A stretch of DNA of 64,000 nucleotides from Phytophthora sp. 'mugwort' (GCA_033558025.1 JAUCEF010000004.1:1116001-1180000); one strand, 5' to 3'; shown: positions 31,101 to 40,899, counted from the stretch's first letter. Notes: generated by a model not told the origin, from the letters alone. Program-made: numbers and translations.

Positions 31101-31154
31101 GGCCGAGGCGTCCTGGAAGATGCCGTTCAGGCGGGTGCTCGGATTGGAGGACAT
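28143..31154 (-). CDS. FKBP15/WAFL-like protein: WH1 domain, FKBP-like domain, coiled coils
   Basis: Single open frame of 1003 residues. A low-complexity Gln/Ala N-terminus leads to a WH1/EVH1-like domain (about 54-160; VVYSTMVSLYQFDAAARKYV ... INWSVKFPSDAQVAEFMRHV). A degenerate FKBP-type PPIase domain follows (about 163-288; NGDTVAVAFSAWRV ... MKKCAKRIVLAPPG ... DWYLLEIELV). A Ser/Thr linker precedes long coiled coils rich in Gln/Glu/Leu (about 370-400 and 470-800) and an acidic Ala/Glu/Val tail (about 880-1003). Domain order equals that of animal FKBP15, an actin- and endosome-associated protein. The PPIase pocket residues look incomplete, so catalysis is doubtful. The ATG at 31152-31154 begins the conserved frame. 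Role in endosome transport is inferred from the family. Confidence 0.88.
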   Translation of the reverse strand: MSSNPSTRLNGIFQDASASGGGNDALRYTAPREPSHKQQQQTTAPTASSAPASSVVYSTMVSLYQFDAAARKYVQLGGSTVGTKAAVGCVIVGAETSYNLLFYNAAKQHLCAVAIKFGTFKPTLQAKSYVNFYDEQGINWSVKFPSDAQVAEFMRHVFLAKIHVEIWGRDKTVTKTSPNALIQDDLVFVKPETPHVSNGDTVAVAFSAWRVVGNASSAPADVVTKYSPFEKASEGDLRKIRLGDSSERIKALEEGILGMKKCAKRIVLAPPGKTNGQDWYLLEIELVKTKTGHNTTQRKSMPAVDTSAAIEEAPKASSEKKTSRRRSSPSSASNKTTATTSRSNSTRDVSDQNGDLVPYEEDVHITAAKNEMELKELRLLQREQQLELQARVLERERMGSAGGFGSMGFGLNGGFTSSFPSSSALFNTNGGRPMDAMLTELNAKVDYLIRMAPGTSSNSGAGVGAGPSDVAAVIRGVERLAGENDRLLTQINSQHQQQSAYEKRCEELLVQNQRLQDEKRTLQERYQSAASSQLNATSELSALASARDAAVTQTNRLHAEYQQLLTAYYQLQQHGASNEAEEHKQALDFERDARSRAEKQLVKETQARSLAEQELVLTKKQHDVALQVKTSELSTATAQLEQQVRSLQTQLQKVNDDRMRLQVHVEEQTNVLAAQNETKERDAKQQLEMAAQQVAQLQREKQELTGQLDVSSTRVRELETTLAAKSESNTEAESALAAEEKRLFVEQLERLQQQVKELEQEKFEQVQASHRLNPRGEMKAGEEECENCVAVKEREQAAERTLAAAEAIKREAEDMFAVAAHTGGGLEERERLVTLFKEAVNEMFFRFQDLFEEETAVDGKQVLNAIRKVLKSSTKSIIQQLQEPSPIETEVESDGNVSDGPPAPPLQETEAAAVAEAVAAAVEKAIGSDEVEHDAGEKSPLDAAEAPVVAKEEETDASVAEVKVEGEAVPSVTPAEAAVTTPSLHVAQYPSSDESDSESEFKG

Positions 31155-31564
31155 TTTGCGGCGTGTATACCGGGAGTTAGACTGTGAGAGAAGGCTGGCC
31201 GGGGTCGGATGGCGGAGGGGGACAAGGCCACAGGATGGCCGCGAGCTAGAGGATGCAGGCGGGCGCGCGCAGACGCAAGGAATGCCACGCTAATGCTTAC
31301 GCCTCGAACGTCTGATAAAGTGACGACGATGCAACCCAAATATGGCGTGTCACACGTACGAGCGAAAAATGTAGTTAGTTTTTAATAACATATTTTAAGT
31401 TAAAATTGAAAGAAACGTGCGTAAAGTAAAAATCAATGAAACCCCGAGTTACGGGATCTATTTAGGCGGGACATCAGGTTGAAGTGATTTACCGATATAA
31501 TACCGGTAGCCAGTTGTATATCTTCACGCTTGTTAAAATGAATGCTTAAGAAGTTGGAACTCAA
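31155..31564. other. Promoter side of the FKBP15-like gene and start of the repeat-rich half
   Basis: No gene found. The GC-rich part (31155-31300) should hold the promoter of the minus-strand FKBP15-like gene; the AT-rich remainder (31370-31560) is typical intergenic DNA. This is the border between the compact gene island on the left and transposon-dominated sequence on the right. Confidence 0.45.
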
Positions 31565-31764
31565 AATACTAAGGCCCTGTTCGGGGGACGGTTTGAATTC
31601 AGTGATTTTATGTTAAGATGAAGCGATGTGATTGGACGAGAGCCCATCGCCCCAGTTTTTTTTTCGAGAAATTAAAACATCCTATGGAGGGTGTTTTAAT
31701 TTAAAGGCCACCGGTTTTGGCCAGACTAGCGGCTAGCATTCCCACAACCAGCAATCTCGTTGGA

Positions 31765-32879
31765 ATGGAAACTCGCCAGCTCGCAGTTGCAATTGTCACC
31801 GGTGCCACCGCCGCCACCGAAGCTGCTGCAATTGCTGAGCGGGCTACTCCTGAAAATATTATCACCCTTCACAATATCGACTTTGATGAGATGCTCTCTC
31901 TAGACGAGTATGATCCTTCGTTTCGCTGTCATCTCCGCTGCAGTCATGCATCTTTTCGGGCTATATGCCCCATCCTTCACAGCGTCCTGCACGACTACAA
32001 CTTGGATGCTTTCAACAAGTTGCACGGATTTGAGAAGAAGGTGGCAATACTGCTCTACTTCTTGGCGTCTGAAAAAGGCTACAGAGGAACGGGTCTTGCG
32101 TTGGGAGTGTCGGGGTCATGGGCAAGTGAAGTGATCGGCCTTTGTCCAAGCAGGTTCGCAAGTCGAGTCAGCAATTCATACGACTTCCTCGCACTGCTGC
32201 TCAGTGGAGCGAAGTTGAAGCAGGTTCTCGACAAAGCGAGGGCTTCCTGGTGTCGTTGGGGCAGTGGACGGATCCTGTTTGCGATCAACAGGCCTGCAAC
32301 TACGAAGGGTTATACTGTAAAAAATTCTACCCAGCGCTCAACATGCAAGCGGTGGTTGACTACAGATGCATCTTCATGAGCATCGATATTCGGCCTGGAT
32401 CGTGGTCCGATCAAAACATTTGGAATGTCAGTCGGCTAGGAAAGAGGTTGAGCAAATTGATTCCGCCAGGCACACACATGATTGCAGGCGCGGGATATTC
32501 TATTCGGCCCTGGTTGATCACCCCCTATCCAGAGACATTTGACGGTGCATATCGAGACAACAAGGCTCGACGATTCAACTTTATCCATTCCAGTACTAGA
32601 ATGGTGGATGAGCGAGTTTTTGGGATGGCGAAAGAGCGTTTTCGCGTTTTAAAGTCCTGCATCAATGCGGAAGATGCCAGTAAAGCTGTCGACATCATTG
32701 TTACAGCTTTAGTTTTGCACTATATACCGGTGGCAGTAGGTGACGACGAAATCAGTTTTGACCTGCCTGTTGACGTGGGCGAAGATAGTGATGACGAAAA
32801 TCTAGATGAAGGTCTCTCTCAAGTCATTAGACAGATCACCGTTAACAAGCGTGATGACATCGCCCGTAATCTACTCTAG
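31765..32879 (+). pseudogene. PIF/Harbinger DDE_4 transposase (several frameshifts)
   Basis: The N-terminal half is in one frame (to about 32140; FDEMLSLDEYDPSFRCHLRC, FEKKVAILLYFLASEKGYRG). The text then moves to another frame (VRKSSQQFIRLPRTAAQWSE). It returns briefly to the first around 32255-32310 (ILFAINRPA, beside the expected catalytic VDG), then shifts again for NYEGLYCKKFYPALNMQAVV and VDYRCIFMSIDIRPGSWSDQ. Single-base indels near 32140, 32250 and 32305 explain this. The second catalytic motif is IAGAGYSIRPWLITPY, whereas the family has GDAGY, so the second Asp is lost. The Glu region reads STRMVDERVFGMAKERFRVL. The copy is dead. A functional version would cut at TWA sites together with its Myb-like partner. 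Confidence 0.8.
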
Positions 32880-32880
32880 A

Positions 32881-33182
32881 GCTAATCACTTTTGTTCTTC
32901 AAGTAATGAAGCAGTGCCTCAATGCTGTTATTTTGCTTGCGAATAGCAGCCAAAATCTCGTCAGACTTGTCTGACGTGGCAGTGTTTGCCCCATGCGCTC
33001 ACCATCGTGCGTAAGCCTTCACCCACCACCACTAGCCCGCGTTCAATGTGTTTGCCTTGGGTCGGCTTGTTGCGCCTGATGTTGGCTACACGCACCGAAA
33101 ATAAAGCCCTCTTGATAGATTTGCCAGAGTATGCACTTGCGGAGCCATTGATTTCAGCATAGCTGGTAGTGGCACCAGCTGT
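32881..33182 (-). pseudogene. Possible C-terminal coding of the Myb-like ORF
   Basis: On the minus strand beyond the stop of the Myb-like ORF, two short peptide stretches remain: NIRRNKPTQGKHIERGLVVV (about 33085-33030) and SDEILAAIRKQNNSIEALLH ending NKSD-stop (about 32960-32880). The latter resembles the helical C-terminus common in these Myb-like transposon proteins. They are in different frames and would need a frameshift or a further intron. Weak, but better than calling the stretch empty. Confidence 0.35.
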
Positions 33183-33755
33183 CTACTGCCCTAGTTGCAA
33201 TGTCGATGGCGCTGCAGCGGACTTGAGCGAGCGGTCAACGTCACTTGACTGCTCGTTCAAGTCCGTCGCATCGGTCTCCAACGTGCTAAGTAGCGACACA
33301 TTTCCCATACCCTCTGAATCACCCCAGTACTCAGTCATTACATCCATGTGCTTTGGGTTCGCGGCGCACTCGGTGGCAGCCCTACGAGCAGCTGTCCAGC
33401 GCTGCTTCATGTTCCGCATCTAGAATATACATGATCATGCTGTGTTAGTACGAATTCCGAAGCATTAGAAGCACAATTCCAGTCTGCATACCTTGGCTCG
33501 GCACTGAGTGGTTGTTAGCACTTTTGCCCTACTGACGGACAACTGACTAGCCAACCGTGACCATGTCTCGTTAACCTGCTTTAATGTCTTGGCTCCTTTA
33601 AAGCGCTCCGCCATGGTAGAGTAGCGGCGCTCGAACAGCAGACGTACGTCTGCATCGTCCCACGAAGCCGCCACAACTTCTGTGTCCTGCTTCCGAGGGC
33701 GATCACGCCTGCGTTTGGTGGCACCTGCTTCCTGCGGGGGAGGGGGGGGGGTCAT
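33183..33755 (-). CDS. Myb/SANT-like DNA-binding protein of Harbinger element 1 (two exons)
   Basis: Exon 1 is 33492-33755 and exon 2 is 33183-33419, separated by a 72-bp intron (GTATGC ... TTCTAG). The splice joins TTTQCRAK to MRNMKQRWTAARRAATECA, which completes the trihelix. The domain runs SWDDADVRLLFERRYSTMAE, FKGAKTLKQVNETWSRLASQ, then the joined third helix. Before it lies a basic stretch (KRRRDRPRK), a likely nuclear signal. The start is uncertain because a C/G homopolymer follows the chosen ATG at 33755. In Harbinger elements this protein escorts the transposase to the nucleus and to element ends. The reading frame is still intact while the partner transposase is not. Confidence 0.65.
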
Positions 33756-33857
33756 TGCGGTGACTGAGAGACTTGTGGTTTTACTGTGGGCCTCCGAGCT
33801 TATCGATTTTGCCAGGAGCAGGAAAACCAGTGGTTTTTGACAGTCAGGGCGTAACGG

Positions 33858-35957
33858 ATATGGATGAATAACATTGTCTCTCCGACCAAACTTGATCATA
33901 GTATGGTGCATATTAGCCAATCCGATTCTTCTCCGATTCGTTTTAGCCAATGAAAAACAGTTTCAAAGTTTTGGCGAGTCAAATCACCTCATTTTGTTCA
34001 GTTTCATCCAATAAAAACGCGAATAGAGGCTGCAGTCGGAAGCAGAGCGATTCCGACGTATCTGGTCGGAGCTGATGCCCAGATATGTGTTATCGTGCTA
34101 CAAACGTGTGGTGTGCCACGTATCACTCGCATATTTGCCGCCTCTCCGACCCATCACGATGAGCCTGAACGACTTAAAGCCCGCCAACTCCAAGCGCACG
34201 CGAGCGACGGCCATGAAGGCGTTCGAGCCCTTCCTCTCCGCTGAGAGCACGAGCATGGAGCATGTTAGGGCTTCAGTCGTCGCGGACCCAAGTCGCGCAG
34301 GCGGTATTCTACTGACGCTGATGGACAGTTTGGCGTGTACCTGGCATTTCGCGCAGAAGCACGGGGGCAGCACCTGTCGCGCCACTCCGTCGCTCAATAC
34401 TTTCGCCAGATGAAGTGCTGGCTCCTGGACGAGGATCCTGTCCAAGGCGGCACTTTAGCACGGCAGCTGCTGAGCATGGGGCGCTGGCTTGAGCAGCACT
34501 GCATCAGGCGCAAAAGTGGTAGATTGTCAAGAAGGTGGTTGCATGCACGAAGGAGGATCTCAAGCAGATGACAAGGTATCTGTATTCAACGGCTAGCTGC
34601 GCTTCGGACTACCAAGATATAGCTCTGTTATGCATCTTGTGGTACCTCTTTGGCCGCGCTTCGGACCTGAACTTCGTTCGGAAGCAGCAGCTTTCCATAG
34701 GTGCTGGCGGCGTGTTCTTCATCCGCTTCATCCGCATGAAGACGTCCGACGAGCACTGTCGCTCTTCCCCGATGCTGACTTCGCGACTTGTCCGCTGCTG
34801 GCGCTTGCGCTGGCTTTGATCACCCAGGAGGCGCCATGCGCAGCGCTCCTCAACCACTTGCCAGTGCCGTCGAAAGAGGTCCCCGTTGAGCTGACCGACT
34901 CCATCCCGTTGCTGGACCTGCTTGAGGATACCGGCACCCTGGGTTCTTCTCAGGCGTCGGCGAGAAACAGCACAGCCCACACGACGCCGACGGTTGGTAT
35001 CCACGCTCTTGTCAACCGCTTGCTCGATCGTGTCGCTGGACCCGCTGGAGTCGAAGAGCCGCTAACCTCTCATCGTTTCGACGCGGCGGTGCCCAGCATG
35101 CTAACGCGTGCTCGAAGCTGACGGCCCAGTGGATCTTTGATCGCGGAGATTGGAACTTGATCACGACAAACAAAGCCTTCTCTTACGTCTTCAATACTCC
35201 GAAAGAAGACCATCAAGTCGCAAAGGTACTGAGCGGAATGGCGCCAAAGCAAGCCTATGTTCTTCTGTCGCTGGAAGTCTTCGACTCGGCAACACAAGAA
35301 CGATTAGGAAGGTTAGGAAGTTAGCCACAAGCTCTTCAACGTGAGGCATGCGCTGGGTAACAAGCCCTTCAACGTTTGCGCTGCTGTGAGAGACATGCTG
35401 ACAGCAACCATCATCCTCCACTACCCGTCGCTGATGAAGACCAACGCGCAGGGGCCAGCGATGACGACGATCCAGCGCTGCGCCGAGGCCTCTGGTGTGA
35501 CCACGTCGAATCTGCTTGCTTGGTCACAGCAACTCTCGAGGTCTGCTACTTCCGCTCACACCACCGCGGACGACCTGACGGAAGGAAACATGAAAGCCAA
35601 AGTTGCGTTCGATTATCAGACTGCATCGATAGAAAGTAGGTTAATCAGGTCAACAGTCGCCTCGAGGCTCGAGTCAACTTGCTAGAAGCTACAAGCATCA
35701 ATACTGGAGAGAGCACATCAGCACACCGCGGTGAGCAAGCAAAACGACCAAGACAACAACATCGCAGGGAGAGACTCAGGTACAATATCGACGGGGAATT
35801 AACGATCACGGTACTTTGTGGAAGCGACAACCCTCTTAGAAGTGCCATGAGCACAACCCCTCAATTCACCAGGCCAGGTGGTCAATCTATCACTGAGGTC
35901 GCTGGGCAAAATGGCGCAGTCAAAATTGCACGTGTGCCGCTCATTCGCAAGATATAA
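33858..35957 (+). mobile_element. Crypton-type element, copy A
   Basis: The left part of this segment matches that of copy B at 60701. Both begin TATGGATGAATA, then carry a TCCGACCA motif, CCAAT strings and ATTCCGACGTAT with GGTCGGA, followed about 100 bp later by the recombinase reading frame. Cryptons move with a tyrosine recombinase and have no inverted repeats, which fits the lack of any here. The right limit is approximate because the C-terminal part seen in copy B is missing or unrecognisable. Confidence 0.68.
34162..35680 (+). pseudogene. Crypton tyrosine recombinase, copy A (multiple frameshifts)
   Basis: The N-terminal SAM-like domain starts at the ATG at 34162 (SLNDLKPANSKRTRATAMKA). 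The frame then shifts near 34325 (YLAFRAEARGQHLSRHSVAQ) and again near 34530 (KEDLKQMTRYLYSTASCASD). Catalytic Arg box I reads LLCILWYLFGRASDLNFV (about 34625-34675). Box II should read SHRFRRGGAQHA, but a one-base loss at about 35078 gives HRFDAAVPSM in frame. The downstream frame keeps LTAQWIFDRGDWNLITTNKA and FSYVFNTPKED with the probable nucleophilic Tyr. The enzyme would integrate and excise a circular DNA form. At least four lesions make it non-functional. Confidence 0.75.
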
Positions 35958-36314
35958 TTACGCCTGCCACCTATCAATGAGCCAATCATTTGCGAGGGGA
36001 TTTTTTATGGGCCGTAGTTATTTTACGAAAGCCTCCACAAGTTGGTGCGATTGAAAATTCTGCGATATGGTCGGATGCTAGTCGGAAATGCGGCGACGGT
36101 CGGAGTCGTCATGATACGGCAAAAAAAAAAATAGCATACCGCATACTGTATGATATTAAACTTTCAAAAGCAAACACGGTATACAAATTGGTGTAGGTAT
36201 TCTACCAACACCAGTCAGACAGAGAACTCAAAGTAAACTCATCCAGATTCTCAAGCAGATCTTCCTTTATGTCGTCACCTTCGGTCTGTGCGTGCACCGC
36301 ACTTGAGTGCAAAG
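35958..36314. other. Spacer between Crypton A and the gypsy fragment
   Basis: AT-rich, with a run of about eleven A at 36120-36131. No ORF with a recognisable domain and no repeat matching the region right of the gypsy fragment, so I cannot identify an LTR here. Confidence 0.4.
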
Positions 36315-36835
36315 TCAACTACTGGCAGGCATTCTGACCATGTGAGGAGACCCCGCACAGATACTGCGTAGAGTGTCCTCAAGCATTCCGTTGAGGAGCT
36401 CCGTCTGTCCATCCGTTTGAGGATGCTCGACAGTGGACATGTGCAGCCTCGTTCCGAGTAGTTGGGGCAGCACTCGCCAGAACGCAGAGGTAAACCGCGG
36501 GGTCACGATCCGAGACGAATGTTTCCGGCAGATTAGATGGCGGAAAACGCCATCCAGGAACAGCCTCGCAGCATGTTCCTTGGTCTCTGTCTCTTTAACC
36601 GGCGCAAGACGCACCATTTTGCCCAGATGGCAAACGGACACCAAGATGCTGGCTTTTCCGTGGCCGTCCGCTGGAAGTCCAAAGATAAAGTCCAGACTCA
36701 TCGACTTCCAGCCGTTCGCTGGAACGGGCAGGTTCTGCAAAAGGAGCCGACGCATGTCCCGCAGGTTTCACCGTTGACATGTTTCACATGTCGTCACGTA
36801 GTGTGCGACCCACTTGTACATGTGGTCCACCAAAA
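36315..36835 (-). pseudogene. Gypsy integrase fragment
   Basis: Begins with the HHCC zinc-binding remnant (WVAHYVTTCETCQR), then a stop, then the rve core: WKSMSLDFIFGLPADGHGKA with the first catalytic Asp, RFTSAFWRVLPQLLGTRLHM, and the EHPQTDGQTELLNGMLEDTL block with the catalytic Glu. The expected second Asp (usually in a DRGxxFTS context) is replaced; SSRIVTPRFTS stands there. The C-terminal chromodomain-like part is missing. Confidence 0.82.
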
Positions 36836-37081
36836 ACAATACTGAGAGGCCGATTTGAAGGTCTTCTCGTGGCCCAAGTGACCGCTGGATGGCGCGTCGC
36901 GCGCCTCCTGAAGGATCAACCTTGAGATCCTCCTCGTTTGGTACGACTGCCCGTGAGGGTTCATTGGGCTCTACTCGGTAGTAGAGCCGGCCATCGTGCC
37001 ACTCATATCGATGGAGGCGGGCTCTCGGACGTGGCGTGAGCCACCCGACCTTGTCTTCCTTGACGGCAGCCAGGAACCGTA

Positions 37082-37520
37082 TCAGAGGTGCCAGGGATTC
37101 GTCGCCCCGATACGCATGCGTATCTGATCGTATAAATCGGTCGTGGCACGACTGATGTGCGCCAGCTCGTAGTCCGGACTGCGCGACAACGCATCGGCAA
37201 GCACGTTGAGCTTACCAGACCTGTACTCGTCGCGGAAGTTGTATTCCGCGAAGAAGGACAGCCACTTCGCCATCCTTTGGGACAAATTGGGCGAATTCGT
37301 CGCCATCCCCAAGGATACGTGATCAGTATAAATTCTCGGATCCCAGAAGGTGCACACGGAACTTGACAAGGGAATACTTCACGGCAAGCAGCTCCTTGTC
37401 ATGAAGGGGATAGTTCCTTTCGGCAGCCTTAAGCTGCCTGGACTGAAACGATATCACTCGTTCACGTCCTGCAGTATCGTTGCAGCAACGCACATCCGAT
37501 TGCATAATAGGATGCATCAC
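37082..37520 (-). pseudogene. Gypsy RNase H fragment
   Basis: Two overlapping frames hold the domain: ISFQSRQLKAAERNYPLHDK with ELLAVKYSLVKFRVHLLG, then after a frameshift YTDHVSLG, RMAKWLSFFAEYNFRDEYRS, and NVLADALSRSPDYE, the typical end of gypsy RNase H. It follows the RT on the minus strand. Confidence 0.82.
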
Positions 37521-37700
37521 AGACGACGCTGATCGGCTTCGTCTCGTCCGACAGGCCAGGACAGGCGCCTTTTGAAGGCTTGCCTTGCATTGTCAAATTT
37601 CTTAGTGCTCGCGCACCCAATGCCAGTCAGTATCCTTCTTCAGAAGTTCCGACAAGGTCTAGCCAGACCCGCGTACCCTTCGCTGTACTTGTGGAGGTAG

Positions 37701-37792
37701 TTGGCCAAGCCCAGCCACTTCATCAAGTCCTTCTGGGACCTAGTCGTTGGCCAAGCCCAGCCACTTCATCAAGTCCTTCTGGGACCTAGTCG
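37701..37792 (+). repeat. 46-bp perfect tandem duplication inside the gypsy pol
   Basis: The unit starting TTGGCCAAGCCCAGCC and ending GGGACCTAGTCG is present twice in direct succession (37701-37746 and 37747-37792), followed by a partial third start (TTGGCCAA at 37793). The length is not a multiple of three, so it shifts the pol frame between RT and RNase H. Copies are identical, so it is younger than most other lesions here. Confidence 0.9.
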
Positions 37793-37811
37793 TTGGCCAA
37801 CCCGAATTGCC

Positions 37812-38399
37812 TTAACCTTCTCCGGGTCGGCTCGAACGCCGGGGCTGCTGACGAAGCAACCGAAAACTTGATCTCATGCGCCGCGAAGACGCACTTGTCG
37901 ATGTTGCATAGAACTTGTTCGCTCTCATGACATTTAGTATTCGACGGAGGTGCTCCAAATGCACCTCAATAGCCGTCTTGTGTCCTTCGGCAAGGGTATG
38001 GACGAAGATGTCGTCAAAGTACGCCTGCGCGTACGCACGCAGCGGTCTAAACAACTGCGTGACCAGGCAATCGAACATCGCCGGGGCATTAGACAGGCTC
38101 TGTGGCATCAGAAGCCACTCCCCGAGCATACCGCTCCGAGTGCTCACTGCGGTGAGCAGGATGTCGCTCTCGCGCATCAGGATATGGAAGTATCTGTCCA
38201 CCAGATCCAGGGCGCTGTACAATTTGAACCCGGAAATGTTGTTCAACAACACATCTTTCCGTGAGATGTGCGTCTGGGTCGGCATCGTCGCGCCGTTGAG
38301 CTTATTGAAAGCACGAACCACCAGACTCCACTTCCCGGTCGGTGTGGGCGAAAGCAGAAGGTTGGCGTCGAGTGCGGGTTTTTTCGATTTCCGCACCAT
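37812..38399 (-). pseudogene. Gypsy reverse transcriptase fragment
   Basis: Contains the RT fingers and palm: NKLNGATMPTQTHISRKDVL, LYSALDLVDRYFHILMRESD (first Asp pair), EWLLMPQSLSNAPAMFDCLV, and the polymerase signature AYAQAYFDDIFVHT with YFDD. The C-terminal thumb is lost in another frame. Upstream coding continues in broken form to about 38912. Confidence 0.88.
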
Positions 38400-38432
38400 G
38401 CCTGCTTTGGCCTTAGCGTGAAGAAGGCATCA

Positions 38433-38912
38433 TTAACCTCGCACTGCCGCGATGCAGTGGCCATTGTCTGGCGACACAGTACTTTGGTCCCGGCACAAGA
38501 TCGATCTCGGTCTGATCTCATGATCTGGTGGGAGTTGGGGCGGTGGATGGACACGTCCTCGACGCTTCATCAAAGGATACACCGGTTCCTTCCGATTCTT
38601 ATGAACCTCAGAACCCAAGCGCGAAACAGGCTGGGAGGAGAATGCCTCCAGGACGTCCTCGCCCATAACCGAGGAGGCATTTAATTCCTCTGGAGTAGAC
38701 TCTTGCTTCCAAAGTACCACCTCCGCGATCTCCCAGCCTTCAGGTTGGCCAGGAAATCTGTCGGTGTCAACTCGTCGAGGTTCAGGAGCTCTGACACCTC
38801 GGCCAGCGGCTCTAGCTCCTGAGGCGACTTCAGCATGAGGTGACTTCAGACTCGACTTGCAGTGTCGACTATGTCGGCGACGTTGACCGCGACGTGGTAG
38901 TTCGTAATCCAC
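38433..38912 (-). pseudogene. Degenerate coding between gypsy protease and reverse transcriptase
   Basis: A 159-residue open frame in the position expected for the protease-RT linker and the RT N-terminus. It has an acidic, Val/Glu-rich stretch (EGWEIAEVVLWKQESTPEEL) and PLMKRRGRVHPPPQLPPDHE, which resembles the start of gypsy RT (LPPDREIDHEIRL-type). Several frames are mixed. Confidence 0.5.
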
Positions 38913-38979
38913 AGCTGTGGACGTCTTATTGACGACGTCCGAAGCCTCAAGGGCTTCGTGTAGAAATTGGTTACCTACA

Positions 38980-39290
38980 CAAGAAGCGCGTCACGCCGCT
39001 TCTTCTTCAGGTAAGGTCTAGGTGACCTGCTGTCGGACATCGTTACCCACACAGAAAGCCCATTTTGCGCCTTCTTCGACAGTTTCGATTTTTGTGGCCT
39101 GGTATGGAACATGGTTATCCGCACAAGAAGCGCCTCGTGCGTCTTCCTCGCCAGTTTCGATCTGGTTGACCTGGTGTGGGACATGGTTACACATACAGGA
39201 AACGCCTCGTGCGTCTTCCTCGCCAGTTTCGGTCTGGTGACCTGGAGGTGGACCTTGGTTACCCACCTGGTCGGTGCCCCCTGCACCGCC
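38980..39290. repeat. Tandem repeat of about 75 bp in the gypsy linker
   Basis: Three to four imperfect copies of a unit containing GCGTCTTCCTCGCCAGTTTCG, then a GGTGACCTGG-type string, then GACATGGTTAC, lie at roughly 38985-39065, 39066-39140, 39141-39215 and 39216-39290. On the minus strand they read as repeated SKLARKTHEALLVRITMFHT-like peptides. The copies differ at several positions, so the expansion is old. Confidence 0.75.
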
Positions 39291-39319
39291 ACTCTTGAAG
39301 CCTTGACCGCCGGTCTAGA

Positions 39320-39646
39320 TTACGGCGGGGGTGGAGGGCTATCCGGCAAGGACTGCCGCACTCGACCAGGTACAGCTCCTGCTGCCACCAGTTCTATGGA
39401 GTCGCTCAATACGTCGGCGGCTCCCAAAAATTCACTGAATGCTCCTTCATCTCGGCGCCCCTTTCGGACGCCCCAGTTCCTGGCAGAGGCGGGAACAGGG
39501 CTCACCAATGCTCTACAAGTAACTACGGGCCGGTTCGCCTCGATGGCTTCGCTCCGCCAATCGATCCATGGCTCATGTTTCTCGAGCCAGGGCATACCCA
39601 GGATCAAGTCATACTTGTCCATCTCTAGGACAGTAAACTGCTCCAT
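39320..39646 (-). pseudogene. Gypsy aspartic protease fragment
   Basis: Reads EQFTVLEMDKYDLILGMPWL then EKHEPWIDWRSEAIEA, the C-terminal flap and ILGMPWL motif of gypsy retropepsins. The catalytic DTG part would lie upstream (39650-39700), where CKFEDFDI-like coding is visible but the frame is lost. Confidence 0.7.
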
Positions 39647-39700
39647 GATGTCGAAGTCCTCGAACTTACAGCTAGATCCACATAGATCTTGGGAACGGTA

Positions 39701-40114
39701 ATCACCGTTCCGTCGGCCGTTACGTTACATTATACTTACACTAATATTGGTGAGGTGGCCGATCTAATCTGCCGCGGTGCCAAAACCGCAAGTTTTTATA
39801 GGGGCTTCCCGTGTTCCTCGAAATCATGCTCGTTAGCATATAGAGCCAGTTCTGGACAATATCACGAACAACATATTTAAACAGCAGATTCTAGCGATAT
39901 AAAAAAATTGACTGAGTATACAACGATGTAACCTGTAGCGGAGTGGATCATATACTTCGAAGTATATGGTAAGAAATGATTTTACTTTGCTTTTATAAAT
40001 TGAGCAATTAGAACAGTGAAAAGACAAAAATAGCTCAGTACAAAAACATTATTGGACTGTAACCGAAACCTTTTCATGCATTATCTAACATTCCCAGTAC
40101 GAATAACAACATGT
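39701..40114. other. Spacer with no recognisable gene
   Basis: AT-rich region to the right of the gypsy fragment. No ORF with a known domain. It was compared by eye with 35958-36314 for LTR similarity, and none was seen. Confidence 0.4.
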
Positions 40115-40469
40115 ATATGAGGGACCTTTCTCAATGTATCATTACGCCTTTTTATTTTTTTTCGATAGAGGCCTTTGAAGCTGGGTGGGGTGAAATCGGG
40201 TGGTTTTAGCGCTTCCGAAAAAACGGCAGAAGAAGACAGTCCTTTCCAAAAAGGACACCGGGGAATAGCGAGCTATAACGATCAGGACTGGGTGGTGGGT
40301 GAATACGCCGCCACCAACGACAGTGACACCGGCGTGGGCGCAGCAGGTCAGGCTGCAGCCGCCCTTGATGCGAGAGGCAGCACGGTAGGACCGCACGACT
40401 CGGGCGACGACGGCAACGTCAGCTGCGACTCCGCATCTGGGCGCATTTAGCTGAGCTGGTGGGGACGGA

Positions 40470-40735
40470 GGTTCCTCTCGCGAGTGAGGTGCAGCGGCTC
40501 GAGGGCTTGACGGGCTACAGCAAGCTGTGTCAGATGGAAAGGCGAGCATATAACGCAACTGGTCGCGTCGCAGCGACTGCAGCTTCGGCCGCATGAAGCA
40601 GTTTATCTGGCGCGTCTCGGCTTGGAACATGCCGCCCTCGCAGACGCCGTCGACGCAGCCAACACGTTTAGCACGATGGACCTGAAGATAGAAGACAAGC
40701 CGTTGAAGCTCTTCAAGAACTTCATGGTGGGTACC
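40470..40735 (+). pseudogene. Decayed coding stretch of unknown family
   Basis: Plus-strand peptides in different frames: SEVQRLEGLTGYSKLCQMER, then LRPHEAVYLARLGLEHAALA, then DAVDAANTFSTMDLKIEDKP. Amphipathic, protein-like composition, but shifted frames. I do not recognise the family. Confidence 0.3.
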
Positions 40736-40899
40736 GTTTATCGCTTTTGTACTTCGGCGCCAGAAGTACCAGCTCTTTCAGACGACGCATGAGAACCTCT
40801 GTGACAGACCATTTGTACTATTGTCACACGTCACCGTTCTACTGGCTGAACGGTGACCAATCACACCCCTCTGTAGCTCATTAGCTGTGGCGGTCTTGG

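Larger units (their letters stand above)
31568..33860. mobile_element. PIF/Harbinger element 1 (transposase plus Myb-like ORF), ends not found
   Basis: Contains the two genes that define PIF/Harbinger elements: a DDE_4-type transposase on the plus strand (31765-32879) and a Myb/SANT-like protein on the minus strand (33183-33755), arranged tail to tail. TAAGGCCCTGTTCGG at 31568-31582 resembles a Harbinger end preceded by the TWA target site and is similar to GGCTCTGTTCC at the left end of the complete element at 55940. I found no matching right end. It may have been lost where Crypton copy A begins (about 33858). Confidence 0.7.
36315..39700 (-). mobile_element. Ty3/gypsy retrotransposon pol fragment without visible LTRs
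   Basis: Read on the minus strand the order is protease, linker, reverse transcriptase, RNase H, zinc finger and integrase, the Ty3/gypsy order. Every domain is broken by stops or frame changes. No gag or LTR pair was found in the flanks examined (35958-36314 and 39700-40110). Two internal tandem duplications have been added (37701-37792 and 38980-39290). This is an old, inactive copy. Confidence 0.85.
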
